Shown here piece after piece: positions 7,799-17,905 of a stretch of 64,000 nt of DNA (the stretch's first letter is position 1; every line of letters begins with the position of its first letter). This stretch comes from Polaromonas sp. (GTDB taxonomy: Bacteria; Pseudomonadota; Gammaproteobacteria; Burkholderiales; Burkholderiaceae_C). The notes below the pieces were generated by a model. The model did no database searches and had not been told where the DNA came from. It saw nothing but the letters and a program-made list of their open reading frames with translations. The DNA is taken from the NCBI GenBank assembly GCA_030683705.1, contig JAUXPP010000151.1:1-64000 (forward strand), read 5' to 3'. Position numbers and translations under genes: made by a program.

Positions 7799-9529
7799 AT
7801 GAATCTTTCGCCGAGCCAGATCATCGTCCTGGCGACTCCTGTCTTTTTTCTGCTGATCGCCATCGAGTTCGTCTGGGGGTGGGCCAAAGGCCGCAACACC
7901 TACCGGCTCAGCGACGCGGTCAGCAGCATTGGCCTGGGCATGCTGAGCCAGGTCAGCGCGGTGTTCACGCGGCTGTTCCGTATCGGCATCTACACCGCGA
8001 TTTATTCCAGCGTTGCGCTGTACCCGAATCCGGAGTTCTGGAACACCTGGTACGGCTGGGTGATCGCGCTGGTGTTCTACGACTTCTGCTACTACTGGCT
8101 GCACCGCGCCGGCCATGAAAGCGCGGTGTTCTGGGCCGCCCATGTGGTGCACCACCAGAGCCAGGACTACAACCTCTCGACCGCGCTGCGGCAAACCAGC
8201 AGCGGCGCGCTGCTGGGCTGGATTTTTTATGTGCCGATGGCGCTGGCCGGCGTGCCGCCGCTGATTTTCGGCATCGTGGCGCTGATCGACCTGCTGTACC
8301 AGTTCTGGGTGCACACCGAACATGTGCCCAAACTCGGCTGGTTCGACCGCTGGTTCTGTTCGCCGTCGAATCACCGCGTGCACCACGCGGTCAACGAGCG
8401 CTACCTCGACAAAAACTACGGCGGCATCCTGATCGTCTGGGACCGCATCTTCGGCAGCTTCCGCGAGGAAGACGAAAAATGTGTTTACGGCACGCGCAGC
8501 CCGCTCAACAGCTGGGACCCGCTGTGGGCCAATGCCGAGGTCTACTGGGCGCTGGGCAAGGAGTCCTGGCACGCCAGAAGCTGGGGTGACAAGATACGTG
8601 TCTGGTTCAAGCCGCCGGGCTGGCGGCCGGCCGATGTTGCCGCGCGTTTCCCCAAAGAGCCCTTCGACATGGCGCAGGTCCAGCGCTTTCACCCGCCGCT
8701 GAAGCCGGCGGTGGAACTCCTGGGTGGCGTGCAGTTCCTGCTGCTGCTGGCCGGCGTGGCGTATTTCCTCTGGCATGCCGACGCGATGGCGACCGGGCCC
8801 GCGCTGGTCTGGCTGGCCGCGCTGGGCACCGGCCTGTGGGCGGTGGGTGGCCTGCTGCAGGGCCGGCTGTCGGTGCTGCAGGTGCTGCTGATCGAGGCGG
8901 CCGTGCTGGCGACTGCCACCGCCGCGCTGGGTTGGGTCGAGGCGCACCGTCTGTTCAAGCCGCTGGCGCTGGGGCTTGCTATTGTTTTGGTAGCTGCTCA
9001 CGCCCGCAGGGAAAGGGCGGATGGCCGATTTGACATCATGCTTCTGGCCGCGCTGGGGTTCTCGCTGGCGGGCGACTGCCTGCTGATGTTTCCCGGCTTT
9101 TTTATTCCCGGCCTGCTGGCTTTCCTGGTCGCCCACCTGTGTTACATCGCGCTGTTCAAGCGGGGCGTGCCCTGGATGGCCAGCCGGCGCGCGCTGGGGG
9201 TGACGCTGGCGATTGGCGCCGTGATGTACGCGTTTTTGTTCAACGGCCTGAATCCCGTGCTGCGAATTGCAGTGGCCGCTTACGTGGTGGTGATCGCGCT
9301 GATGGCCGCGCAGGCGATCGGCCGTGCCACGGTGCTGCGCGACCGGGCCTCGGTTGGCGTCGCCATCGGCGCCGGTTTTTTCATGCTCAGCGACGCGCTG
9401 CTGGCCACCAACAAGTTCGCGCAGCCCTTGCCCATGGCGCCGCTGTGGGTGCTGACGACCTATTACCTCGCGCAAATCCTGATCGTGTTCAACGCCAGGC
9501 CTGCCAGTTCAGGGACGAAGCCGGGTTGA
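7799..9529 (+). CDS. Fusion of alkylglycerol-monooxygenase-like hydroxylase and YhhN lysoplasmalogenase
   Basis: A 576-residue membrane protein. The N-terminal ~300 residues are a fatty-acid-hydroxylase-superfamily domain with the di-iron histidines H102, H106 (HRAGH), H115, H118, H119, H172 (QFWVH), H192, H195 and H196. HHQSQDYNLSTALRQ and LDKNYGGILIVWDRIFG are very close to animal alkylglycerol monooxygenase (AGMO/TMEM195), which cleaves glyceryl ether lipids using tetrahydrobiopterin. From about residue 390 it is a YhhN/TMEM86 domain with the paired Asp motifs GDCLLMF and SDALLATNKF. TMEM86 hydrolyses the vinyl ether of lysoplasmalogens. Both halves therefore point to ether-lipid breakdown. 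The start is ATG 7799; an in-frame upstream ATG lies antisense to the methyltransferase gene. Confidence 0.85.
   Translation: MNLSPSQIIVLATPVFFLLIAIEFVWGWAKGRNTYRLSDAVSSIGLGMLSQVSAVFTRLFRIGIYTAIYSSVALYPNPEFWNTWYGWVIALVFYDFCYYWLHRAGHESAVFWAAHVVHHQSQDYNLSTALRQTSSGALLGWIFYVPMALAGVPPLIFGIVALIDLLYQFWVHTEHVPKLGWFDRWFCSPSNHRVHHAVNERYLDKNYGGILIVWDRIFGSFREEDEKCVYGTRSPLNSWDPLWANAEVYWALGKESWHARSWGDKIRVWFKPPGWRPADVAARFPKEPFDMAQVQRFHPPLKPAVELLGGVQFLLLLAGVAYFLWHADAMATGPALVWLAALGTGLWAVGGLLQGRLSVLQVLLIEAAVLATATAALGWVEAHRLFKPLALGLAIVLVAAHARRERADGRFDIMLLAALGFSLAGDCLLMFPGFFIPGLLAFLVAHLCYIALFKRGVPWMASRRALGVTLAIGAVMYAFLFNGLNPVLRIAVAAYVVVIALMAAQAIGRATVLRDRASVGVAIGAGFFMLSDALLATNKFAQPLPMAPLWVLTTYYLAQILIVFNARPASSGTKPG
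8978..9012 (+). repeat. GCTAT mini-repeat, copy 3 (inside the fusion gene)
   Basis: GCTATTGTTTTGGTAGCTGC plus TCACGCCCGCAGG, close to the copy at 61959. It lies in frame at the start of the YhhN part and encodes the residues AIVLVAAHARRE. Confidence 0.6.
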
Positions 9530-9640
9530 TACACCGCTGCGACGGGCATGTCGCGGCGACGGGAAGCCCATCCGTCGGTGCAGGCCTACAGGGGGCGGCC
9601 TCCCGGGCTCCTATGCTTTTGCATTTCAACAGGAGTTTTC

Positions 9641-9880
9641 ATGCAAGAGCAATCCACCGACCGCCACCCCATCAGCAACCTTGAATATGACTGGATCACG
9701 CTGATCCAGAACAAGGCGCAGGCGCTGATGGCCTATGACCAGTACATCAAGGATGCCGAGCAGGCCGGCTCTGCCGAATGCGCCGCATTTTTCAGGAAAG
9801 TGCACGATAGCGACAAGGCCCAGCTGGCCGAAGCCAAAGGGCACCTGCTGGCCGTGCTGCAAGGGAAAATGGGCAAGTAG
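9641..9880 (+). CDS. Small hypothetical protein, 79 residues, predicted all-helical
   Basis: A clear AGGAG ribosome site lies 8 bases before ATG 9641. The product is charged, with no signal peptide or membrane segment, and looks like a helical hairpin (about residues 14-45 and 50-76). EYDWITLIQNKAQALMAYD and the acidic/His pattern faintly resemble ferritin-like or rubrerythrin helices. That is weak, and I do not assign a function. It stands alone between the fusion gene and the convergent ABC operon. Confidence 0.65.
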   Translation: MQEQSTDRHPISNLEYDWITLIQNKAQALMAYDQYIKDAEQAGSAECAAFFRKVHDSDKAQLAEAKGHLLAVLQGKMGK

Positions 9881-9947
9881 GCGCCAGCCGCCTGGGGACA
9901 GCGCTATCCCGGTGGTCGCCATGCGGCCGCGCGGCGTGACAACCCGC

Positions 9948-10673
<726 letters not shown>

Positions 10674-10677
10674 CGGG

Positions 10678-11904
10678 TCACATCCGTATCGCCTGCGCCG
10701 GGTCCAGCGCCGCGGCACGGCGCGCCGGTGCCACCGCGGCCAGCACACCACACACCGTCGCGATCAGCGCCACCTGCACGGCGGTGGCCAACGGCAGGCT
10801 GATGACAAACAGCGGCAGCCCGTCGGAGCCGCGCACGAATTTCGTGAACAGCCAGATCATGGCCACGGCCAGCACAATGCCCAGCGCCGAGCCGAGCGCG
10901 CCCACCACCGCGCCCTGCACCAGGAACAGCCGCAGGATCTGCCCGCGCGTGGCGCCCATGGCGCGCAGGATGCCGATCTCGCGGCGCTTTTGCACGACCG
11001 ACACCACCAGCACGCTGGCGATGCCCAGCACCACCACCACCAGCACCACCCCGCGTATCAGCGCCGTGCTGACCGACTGGGCGTTGAGCGCCGACACCAG
11101 CTGCGCATTGCTCTCCTGCCAGCTCTCGATCTTGTAGGGAAACTGCCGGCGCAGGTCGCTGGCCAGGGCCTGGGCCGACCAGACGTCTTTCACGGTCAGG
11201 TCCAGGCTGGTGGCGCCGCCGGGCAGGCCCAGCAGGTTTTGCGCCGCGCGCAGCGGCACGATGACGGTGCGCCGGTTCAGGTCCTTGACGCCGAGGTCCA
11301 CCAGCGCGGTGACACGCACCGAGTCGCTGACCAGGCCGGTCTGCACCGTCAGGCGGTCACCGGCGCGCACACCCAGGTCGGCCGCCAGCTCCTTGCCCAC
11401 GATGGCCTCGCCCGGCGCCAGCCGCGCGCTGCCGCTGATCACCTTGCCGCGCAGCCCGACGACGCGGTCATAACGGTCCAGGTCCACCCCCATCAGCGCA
11501 ATCGCCTGGGTGGCTTCGCCGCGCAGCGCCAGGCCGGCGCCCGACACCATGGGCGACACGCCGGCGATGGCTGGCATGGCTTCAAGCAGCGGCGCCAGCG
11601 CCTGCCAGTTGGCGACCGAGCGCAGGCGCTGGGCGCGCGGCTGGGTGTCGGTCAGTGCGGTGGTGCCCGGCACGGCCGGCCAGGCGGGCGTGACCACGTC
11701 GTCCGGCGCACGCACGCTGATGTGCGCCTGCGCGCCCAGGGTCTTGGTCAGGGTGCTGCCCTGCAGGCCGCTGATCAGCGCCGAAATGTAGGCGATGACC
11801 GCCACACCGGCGGCCACGCCGACGATGATGAGCACGGTCTGCATGCGACCCTCGCGCAGGAAACGCAGTGCCACGCGCCACTCAAACCCGAGCCCGGGAA
11901 ACAT
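10678..11904 (-). CDS. FtsX-family ABC permease (MacB/DevC type)
   Basis: A 408-residue inner-membrane protein. One N-terminal membrane segment (about residues 22-45) is followed by a large periplasmic MacB-PCD-like domain (about 50-270) and three C-terminal segments. The VVSVVQKRREIGILRAMGATRGQI segment is the classic FtsX-domain coupling motif, written here in outline only. Such proteins drive transport of substrates from the periplasmic side together with an adaptor. The ATG directly abuts the stop of the adaptor gene, so the two are co-translated. Confidence 0.9.
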   Translation of the reverse strand: MFPGLGFEWRVALRFLREGRMQTVLIIVGVAAGVAVIAYISALISGLQGSTLTKTLGAQAHISVRAPDDVVTPAWPAVPGTTALTDTQPRAQRLRSVANWQALAPLLEAMPAIAGVSPMVSGAGLALRGEATQAIALMGVDLDRYDRVVGLRGKVISGSARLAPGEAIVGKELAADLGVRAGDRLTVQTGLVSDSVRVTALVDLGVKDLNRRTVIVPLRAAQNLLGLPGGATSLDLTVKDVWSAQALASDLRRQFPYKIESWQESNAQLVSALNAQSVSTALIRGVVLVVVVLGIASVLVVSVVQKRREIGILRAMGATRGQILRLFLVQGAVVGALGSALGIVLAVAMIWLFTKFVRGSDGLPLFVISLPLATAVQVALIATVCGVLAAVAPARRAAALDPAQAIRM

Positions 11905-13053
11905 TCAGCGCCCCATGGCGTTGCTCAAGGCCGGGCCCGCGTCGCCCGTGGCCGCGGACTTGCCGACCGGCTGCCCCGGCGTCCAGGCCACGGCGCGCGC
12001 GCGAATCCGGGCGCCGGCCGGGACGCTGCCGCCCAGCAGCACGGCATCACCCTCGGCCAGGCCCTCGAGCACCTCGACCGCGTCCAGCGTGCGCAGGCCC
12101 AGGCGCAGCGCGCGCTCCTGCGCGCGGCCCGCCTCGGCCACCAGCACCGTCGCGGTGGACGTCGAAGGCTGGGTGCGCAGGGCACTGAGCGGCAGCACCA
12201 GGGCGCGTTCGCGCCGGCCGGTCTCGACCTCGACCGACAGCGTCATGTCTTCGCGCAAAAAGGCCGGCGTCTGCTGCTCGAGCGCAAACTTGACCTCGAT
12301 CGCGCCGCGCTGGGCATCGACCGCGGGCGCAATCGACAACACGCGCGCGGCAAAGCGCTGGTCGGCAAAAGCGTCGGCCACCACGGCCGCCTTCTGGCCC
12401 GGCTGCAGCTGGTCGAGGAAACGCTCGTCCACCTGCGCCGTGAGTTGCGTCGGGCCGGCCAATGCCAGGCTCATCAGGGCCTTGCCGGGCTGCACGATTT
12501 GCCCCGGCTCGACATCACGTGTCAGCACCCGTGCATCGGTGGGCGCGAGCACCGCGGCCTGCGCCAGGCGGGCACGCGCCGCCGCCGTCGCTGCCCGCAC
12601 CGACCCCTGCTGCGCGAGCGCGACATCTGCTGCGCGCTGTGCATCGTCGAGTTGCGCCGGACTGTAGAAGCCCTGTGCCACCAGTTGCTGAACCCGCCGC
12701 AAGCTCGCCCTGGCCGCCTGCAGGGTGGCCTCAGCCTGGCGCTCAGCCGCCACGGCCTGCGCCAGGGCCGCGCGCAGCTCATCGGTTTCAAGCGAGATCA
12801 GCACCTCGCCTGCGCGCACCTGGGCGCCCTCGGCCACTGCGACCCGCGCGACGCGCCCGGTCACGGTGCTGCCGACATCGACGCGCGACAGGATCGCCAC
12901 GCGGGCAGAAAATTGCAGGGTACGGAGCAAGGGCGCATAACGCATCTCAACGCTTGCAAGCTGGGGGGCGCGCAGGATCGTCCATCCGGACACCGCCGCC
13001 ACCATGGCCGCCATGAGTATTGCAAGCCATAGCCAGTACCGTTTCATCGTCAC
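11905..13053 (-). CDS. Periplasmic adaptor (membrane fusion protein) of MacA/HlyD type
   Basis: A 382-residue adaptor with one N-terminal membrane anchor (about residues 6-25). It has a split lipoyl/barrel domain (VGSTVTGRVARVAVAEGAQV and the later VLAPTDARVLTRDVEPGQIV), a long Ala-rich helical hairpin (about 95-165) and a C-terminal beta-barrel. It is first in the operon, followed by permease and ATPase. Together they form a MacAB-like exporter; no outer-membrane TolC homologue is next to it. An FNR-like box lies 32 bases upstream of its start. Confidence 0.9.
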   Translation of the reverse strand: MTMKRYWLWLAILMAAMVAAVSGWTILRAPQLASVEMRYAPLLRTLQFSARVAILSRVDVGSTVTGRVARVAVAEGAQVRAGEVLISLETDELRAALAQAVAAERQAEATLQAARASLRRVQQLVAQGFYSPAQLDDAQRAADVALAQQGSVRAATAAARARLAQAAVLAPTDARVLTRDVEPGQIVQPGKALMSLALAGPTQLTAQVDERFLDQLQPGQKAAVVADAFADQRFAARVLSIAPAVDAQRGAIEVKFALEQQTPAFLREDMTLSVEVETGRRERALVLPLSALRTQPSTSTATVLVAEAGRAQERALRLGLRTLDAVEVLEGLAEGDAVLLGGSVPAGARIRARAVAWTPGQPVGKSAATGDAGPALSNAMGR

Positions 13054-13084
13054 CAGACTGTGACCCCACGGCGCCTGCGGCCTG

Positions 13085-13098
13085 TTGATTTACATCAA
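13085..13098 (-). promoter_or_regulatory. FNR/ANR-type operator upstream of the MacAB-like operon
   Basis: TTGATTTACATCAA matches the consensus TTGAT-N4-ATCAA with no mismatch; the flanking G and C extend the symmetry. It lies 32 bases before the adaptor start codon, in the 88-bp gap to ruvB. FNR-family proteins respond to low oxygen or, in some branches, to nitric oxide. I cannot see a confident -10 element, so activation versus repression is open. Confidence 0.55.
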
Positions 13099-13141
13099 CG
13101 CAGCCGGACGAGACGCCCGCTGCAAAAATTCCGCGCGCGTG

Positions 13142-14206
<1,065 letters not shown>

Positions 14207-14209
14207 AAA

Positions 14210-14258
14210 GCCCCCACGCTCGTCACTGCGTGCACTGCGCTGCCCCCCGAGGGGGCGC
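14210..14258 (+). repeat. CCCCCACGCTCGTC two-hairpin element, copy b (truncated)
   Basis: GCCCCCACGCTCGTCACTGC followed by CTGCCCCCCGAGGGGGCG, the first hairpin of the element. The second half (the ATTTTCC/GGAAAAT arm seen in other copies) is missing. It sits between ruvA and ruvB. Confidence 0.7.
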
Positions 14259-14288
14259 GAGCTTGCTTGAAGCGGTTCTGCGCGGCGC

Positions 14289-14861
14289 TCATTTGGCGAG
14301 GGCCTTCAAAGCCAGCTTGATGCCGTCACTGACACCGATGTCTTTGGGCAAGGCCTTGAGCGCCAGCGCCGCATCGCGGTCGCTGTAGCCGAGGGCCACC
14401 AGCGCCTGCAGGATGTCGGACTGCGCATCGTCGGCGACGCTGACGGTGATGCCCATGTCGGCGCCCAGCTTGCCCTTCAATTCGAGCAGCAGGCGTTCGG
14501 CGGTTTTTTTGCCGATGCCCGGCACCTTGATGATGCGGCCGGCTTCCTGGCTGCTCACGGCCTGGGCCAGTTCGTCCACACTCATGCCGCTGAGCACGCT
14601 GAGCGCGGTGCGCGGGCCGACGCCGGAAATCTTGATCAGCTGGCGGAAAGCCGCGCGTTCGCTGGCGCTGCCGAAGCCGTAGAGGATTTGCGCGTCCTCG
14701 CGCACCACAAAATGCGTGAGCAGCGAGACTTTGTCGCCGAGTGCGGGCAGGTTGTAGAAGGTGCTCATGGGCACCAGCACCTCGTAACCCACGCCGTTGC
14801 AGTCCACCAGCAGTTCCGGGGGGTTCTTTTCGGCCAGCAGGCCCGAGATGCGTCCAATCAT
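14289..14861 (-). CDS. ruvA: Holliday junction DNA-binding protein RuvA
   Basis: A 190-residue RuvA that binds the four-way junction and recruits RuvB. An N-terminal OB fold (MIGRISGLL start) is followed by two helix-hairpin-helix motifs ([16 protein letters not shown] and [17 protein letters not shown]) and a C-terminal domain III that contacts RuvB. I choose ATG 14861 because the family starts with MIGR; a TTG two codons upstream is also in frame. Confidence 0.96.
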   Translation of the reverse strand: MIGRISGLLAEKNPPELLVDCNGVGYEVLVPMSTFYNLPALGDKVSLLTHFVVREDAQILYGFGSASERAAFRQLIKISGVGPRTALSVLSGMSVDELAQAVSSQEAGRIIKVPGIGKKTAERLLLELKGKLGADMGITVSVADDAQSDILQALVALGYSDRDAALALKALPKDIGVSDGIKLALKALAK

Positions 14862-14977
14862 GGGCAAATCTTAGCAGTCGTGCCCGCCCGCCCGCTGACT
14901 TGAATATCGGGGGACAATCACCCATCTGTCTGTGTTACGCCGGTTCTGACCGGTCCAACCGCCCGGAAAGCCTGCAT

Positions 14978-15988
14978 TTGATCCTCCGACACACCTTCAC
15001 CCCGCCCAACAACACGCGCATGGGCCATCTGTGCGGACCCATGGACGCCCACATCCGCACCATCGAGGCCGCGCTGCAGGTGACGATTGCGCACCGCTTC
15101 GAGCAGTTCAAGATTGACGGCCCCAAGGCCAAGGCCCAGCAGGCGCTGGAGGTGCTGCAGGCGCTGTATGAAATGGCGCAGCGGCCCATCCCCGAAGAAA
15201 CCGTGCAACTGATGCTGGCCGGCGACAGCGCCCTGTCCACCGCGCCCGACGGCAGTGCCGCGCTGTCGACCCGGCGCGCCGACCTGCGCGCGCGCACCGT
15301 GAACCAGGGCATGTACCTGGACAACATCGCCAGCCACGACATCACCTTCGGCATCGGCCCGGCCGGCACCGGCAAGACCTACCTGGCGGTGGCCTGCGCG
15401 GTCGATGCGCTGGAGCGCAGCGCGGTGCAGCGCATCGTGCTGACGCGGCCCGCGGTGGAAGCCGGCGAGCGCCTGGGCTTTTTGCCGGGCGACCTGAACC
15501 AGAAGGTCGACCCCTATTTGCGGCCGCTGTACGACGCCTTGTACGAACTCATGGGATTCGAGCGCGTGCAGAAGGCCTTCGAGCGCCAGCAGATCGAGAT
15601 CGCGCCGCTGGCCTTCATGCGCGGCCGCACGCTGAACCATGCGTTTGTGATCCTCGACGAGGCGCAGAACACCACGCCCGAGCAGATGAAGATGTTTCTG
15701 ACGCGTATCGGTTTCGGCGCCAAGGCGGTGATCACCGGCGACGTCAGCCAGGTCGATTTGCCGCGCACCCAGCTCAGCGGGCTGATCGACGCCGAACGGG
15801 TGCTCAAACGGGTCAAGGGCATTGCCATCACGCGCCTGACCAGCGCCGACGTGGTGCGCCATCCGCTGGTGGCGCGCATTGTTGATGCCTACGACGGCTA
15901 CACCCCGAAAACGCCGCGCGGCGATGACACCGAAGTGGTGCTGCCGGTGGCGCGGCCCAGCCGGACCAAAAGCCGCAATGGTTCTTAA
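14978..15988 (+). CDS. ybeZ: PhoH-like ATPase (YbeZ)
   Basis: A 336-residue PhoH-family NTPase with Walker A GPAGTGKT and Walker B VILDEAQN. Members have ATPase/RNA-helicase character and work with YbeY in RNA processing. The start is inferred as TTG 14978, which gives the ILRHTFTPPNN N-terminus usual in betaproteobacterial members. ATG 15020 would cut this conserved part. ybeY starts 3 bases after the stop, so both are one transcription unit. Confidence 0.88.
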   Translation: MILRHTFTPPNNTRMGHLCGPMDAHIRTIEAALQVTIAHRFEQFKIDGPKAKAQQALEVLQALYEMAQRPIPEETVQLMLAGDSALSTAPDGSAALSTRRADLRARTVNQGMYLDNIASHDITFGIGPAGTGKTYLAVACAVDALERSAVQRIVLTRPAVEAGERLGFLPGDLNQKVDPYLRPLYDALYELMGFERVQKAFERQQIEIAPLAFMRGRTLNHAFVILDEAQNTTPEQMKMFLTRIGFGAKAVITGDVSQVDLPRTQLSGLIDAERVLKRVKGIAITRLTSADVVRHPLVARIVDAYDGYTPKTPRGDDTEVVLPVARPSRTKSRNGS

Positions 15989-15990
15989 AC

Positions 15991-16446
15991 ATGGCGCTTA
16001 AGCAGCTCAGCCTGTCGCTGCAGTTCGGCGACATCAGCGACGCCAGACGGCACCGCGCCGCCTTGCCGCGCCACAGCGTGACGCGCTGGATCCGCCATGC
16101 GCTGGACAGCGACGCCGAGATCACCGTGCGTATCGTCGATGCCGAAGAAGGCCGGGCGCTGAACCGCAGCTACCGGCAAAAAGACTACGCGACCAATGTG
16201 CTGACCTTCGACTACACCCCCGCGCCGCTGGTGACGGCCGACCTGGTGCTGTGCGCGCCGGTGGTGGCCAGGGAGGCGCGCGAGAACCGCAAAACCCTGA
16301 AGGACCACTATGCGCACCTGCTGGTGCACGGCGTGTTGCATGCGCAGGGCTGGGACCACGAGACCGGTGAAAGTGATGCCGAGGCCATGGAAGCGCGCGA
16401 GGCAGAAATCCTGGCCAGGCTCGGCATTGCCAATCCTTACCGCTGA
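15991..16446 (+). CDS. ybeY: Endoribonuclease YbeY (rRNA maturation)
   Basis: A 151-residue metal-dependent RNase needed for 16S rRNA 3'-end maturation and ribosome quality control. The zinc motif HGVLHAQGWDH (HGxLHxxGxDH) is intact, and YRQKDYATNVLTFDY is the conserved substrate-side segment. It is coupled to the phoH-like gene directly upstream. Confidence 0.95.
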   Translation: MALKQLSLSLQFGDISDARRHRAALPRHSVTRWIRHALDSDAEITVRIVDAEEGRALNRSYRQKDYATNVLTFDYTPAPLVTADLVLCAPVVAREARENRKTLKDHYAHLLVHGVLHAQGWDHETGESDAEAMEAREAEILARLGIANPYR

Positions 16447-16471
16447 CATTTTTGGGTCAAATCAGCCTCCG

Positions 16472-16513
16472 GCCCTTGATTGACGAGCGCAGGCAGCTAT
16501 TGAATCCATAGCA
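16472..16513 (-). repeat. GCTAT mini-repeat, copy 4
   Basis: GAGCGCAGGCAGCTATTGAA with the complementary ATAGC at 16508-16512. It lies between ybeY and cca in reverse orientation and is nearly identical in its core to copy 1 at 440. Confidence 0.7.
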
Positions 16514-16559
16514 GATCCGGCACCGCGGCGGACTGCCGGCGCTCCCCTACACTTGCCGC

Positions 16560-17831
16560 ATGGAGATTTACATGGTCGGCGGCGCGGTCCGCGATGCCTT
16601 GCTGGGCTTGCCGGTGCAGGACCACGACTGGGTGGTGGTCGGCGCCACGCCGGAAGCCATGGCCGCCCAAGGCTACCTGCCGGTGGGCAAGGATTTCCCG
16701 GTGTTTTTGCACCCCGACACGCGCGAGGAGTACGCGCTGGCGCGCACCGAACGCAACACCGCGCGCGGCTACCGCGGCTTCGAGATCCACGCGGCGCCCG
16801 ACGTCACGCTGGAGCAGGACCTGGCGCGGCGCGACCTCACGATCAATTCCATCGCTGCGCCTGCCCGTCCGGCACGGGTCGGCGCCGGATTCGAGCCCGA
16901 TCTGGCGGCCCTGGTCGATCCCCATGGCGGGCAGGCCGATCTGCAAGCGCGGGTGCTGCGCCATGTGACCGGCGCTTTCCGCGAAGACCCGGTGCGCATC
17001 CTGCGCCTGGCGCGTTTTGCCGCGCGTTTTGCGGACTTCACGGTGGCGCCGGAAACCCTGGCACTGATGCGCGAGATGGTGGCGGACGGCGAGGCCGACG
17101 CGCTGGTGGCCGAACGCGTCTGGCAGGAACTGGCGCGCGGCCTGATGGAGGACACGCCGTCCCGCATGTTCGAGGTGCTGCGCAGCTGCGGCGCGCTCAA
17201 GAGGCTGCTGCCTGAAGTGGACCGGCTCTGGGGCGTGCCGCAACGCGCCGAGTACCACCCCGAAGTCGACACTGGCGTGCACCTGATGATGGTGCTGGAC
17301 ATGGCGGCGCGCCTGAAGGCTCCGCTGGCCGTGCGTTTCGCCTGCTTGGGTCACGATCTCGGCAAGGGCACGACACCGGTCGACATGTTGCCGCGCCACA
17401 TCGGCCATGAGGAGCGCAGCGCGCGCCTGCTCAAGGGCGTGTGTGAGCGGCTGCGCGTGCCGACCGACTGCCGCGAGCTCGGCGAGGTGGTGGCGCGCGA
17501 GCACGGCAACATCCACCGCAGCGCGGAGTTTGGCGCCGCTGCGCTGGTGCGGTTGCTGGAACGCTGCGATGCGTTTCGCAAGCCGCAGCGTTTCGGCGAG
17601 GTGCTGCTGGCCTGCGAGTGCGACGCGCGCGGCCGGCTCGGGCTGGAGGACTCGCCTTACCCGCAGCGCGGGCGCTTGGGGCGGGTGTTGCAGGCAGCGC
17701 AGTCGGTGGCGACCGAACCGGTGGCGCAGGCCGCGCAGTCGGCCGGCCTGTCCGGCCCCAAAATCGGCGAGATGATCCACGGCGCCCGGGTGAAGGCGGT
17801 GCAGCAGGCACTGGACGCCGGCGCGGACTGA
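16560..17831 (+). CDS. cca: Multifunctional CCA tRNA nucleotidyltransferase
   Basis: A 423-residue enzyme that adds and repairs the 3' CCA of tRNAs. The N-terminal nucleotidyltransferase has YMVGGAVRDALL, the DHDW catalytic Asp pair and RRDLTINS. The C-terminal part carries an HD domain (GVHLMMVLDMAAR..., HDLGKG), which gives the phosphatase/2',3'-cyclic phosphodiesterase activities of the long bacterial type. ATG 16560 is the first ATG giving the conserved MEIYMVGG start. Confidence 0.95.
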   Translation: MEIYMVGGAVRDALLGLPVQDHDWVVVGATPEAMAAQGYLPVGKDFPVFLHPDTREEYALARTERNTARGYRGFEIHAAPDVTLEQDLARRDLTINSIAAPARPARVGAGFEPDLAALVDPHGGQADLQARVLRHVTGAFREDPVRILRLARFAARFADFTVAPETLALMREMVADGEADALVAERVWQELARGLMEDTPSRMFEVLRSCGALKRLLPEVDRLWGVPQRAEYHPEVDTGVHLMMVLDMAARLKAPLAVRFACLGHDLGKGTTPVDMLPRHIGHEERSARLLKGVCERLRVPTDCRELGEVVAREHGNIHRSAEFGAAALVRLLERCDAFRKPQRFGEVLLACECDARGRLGLEDSPYPQRGRLGRVLQAAQSVATEPVAQAAQSAGLSGPKIGEMIHGARVKAVQQALDAGAD

Positions 17832-17905
17832 GGGCTGCAGGCGCGCGGCGCAAACACGGCGCCGGCCTACATGCTGCTGGCAAGGATTCTGCTAAGGTTG
17901 CTTCA

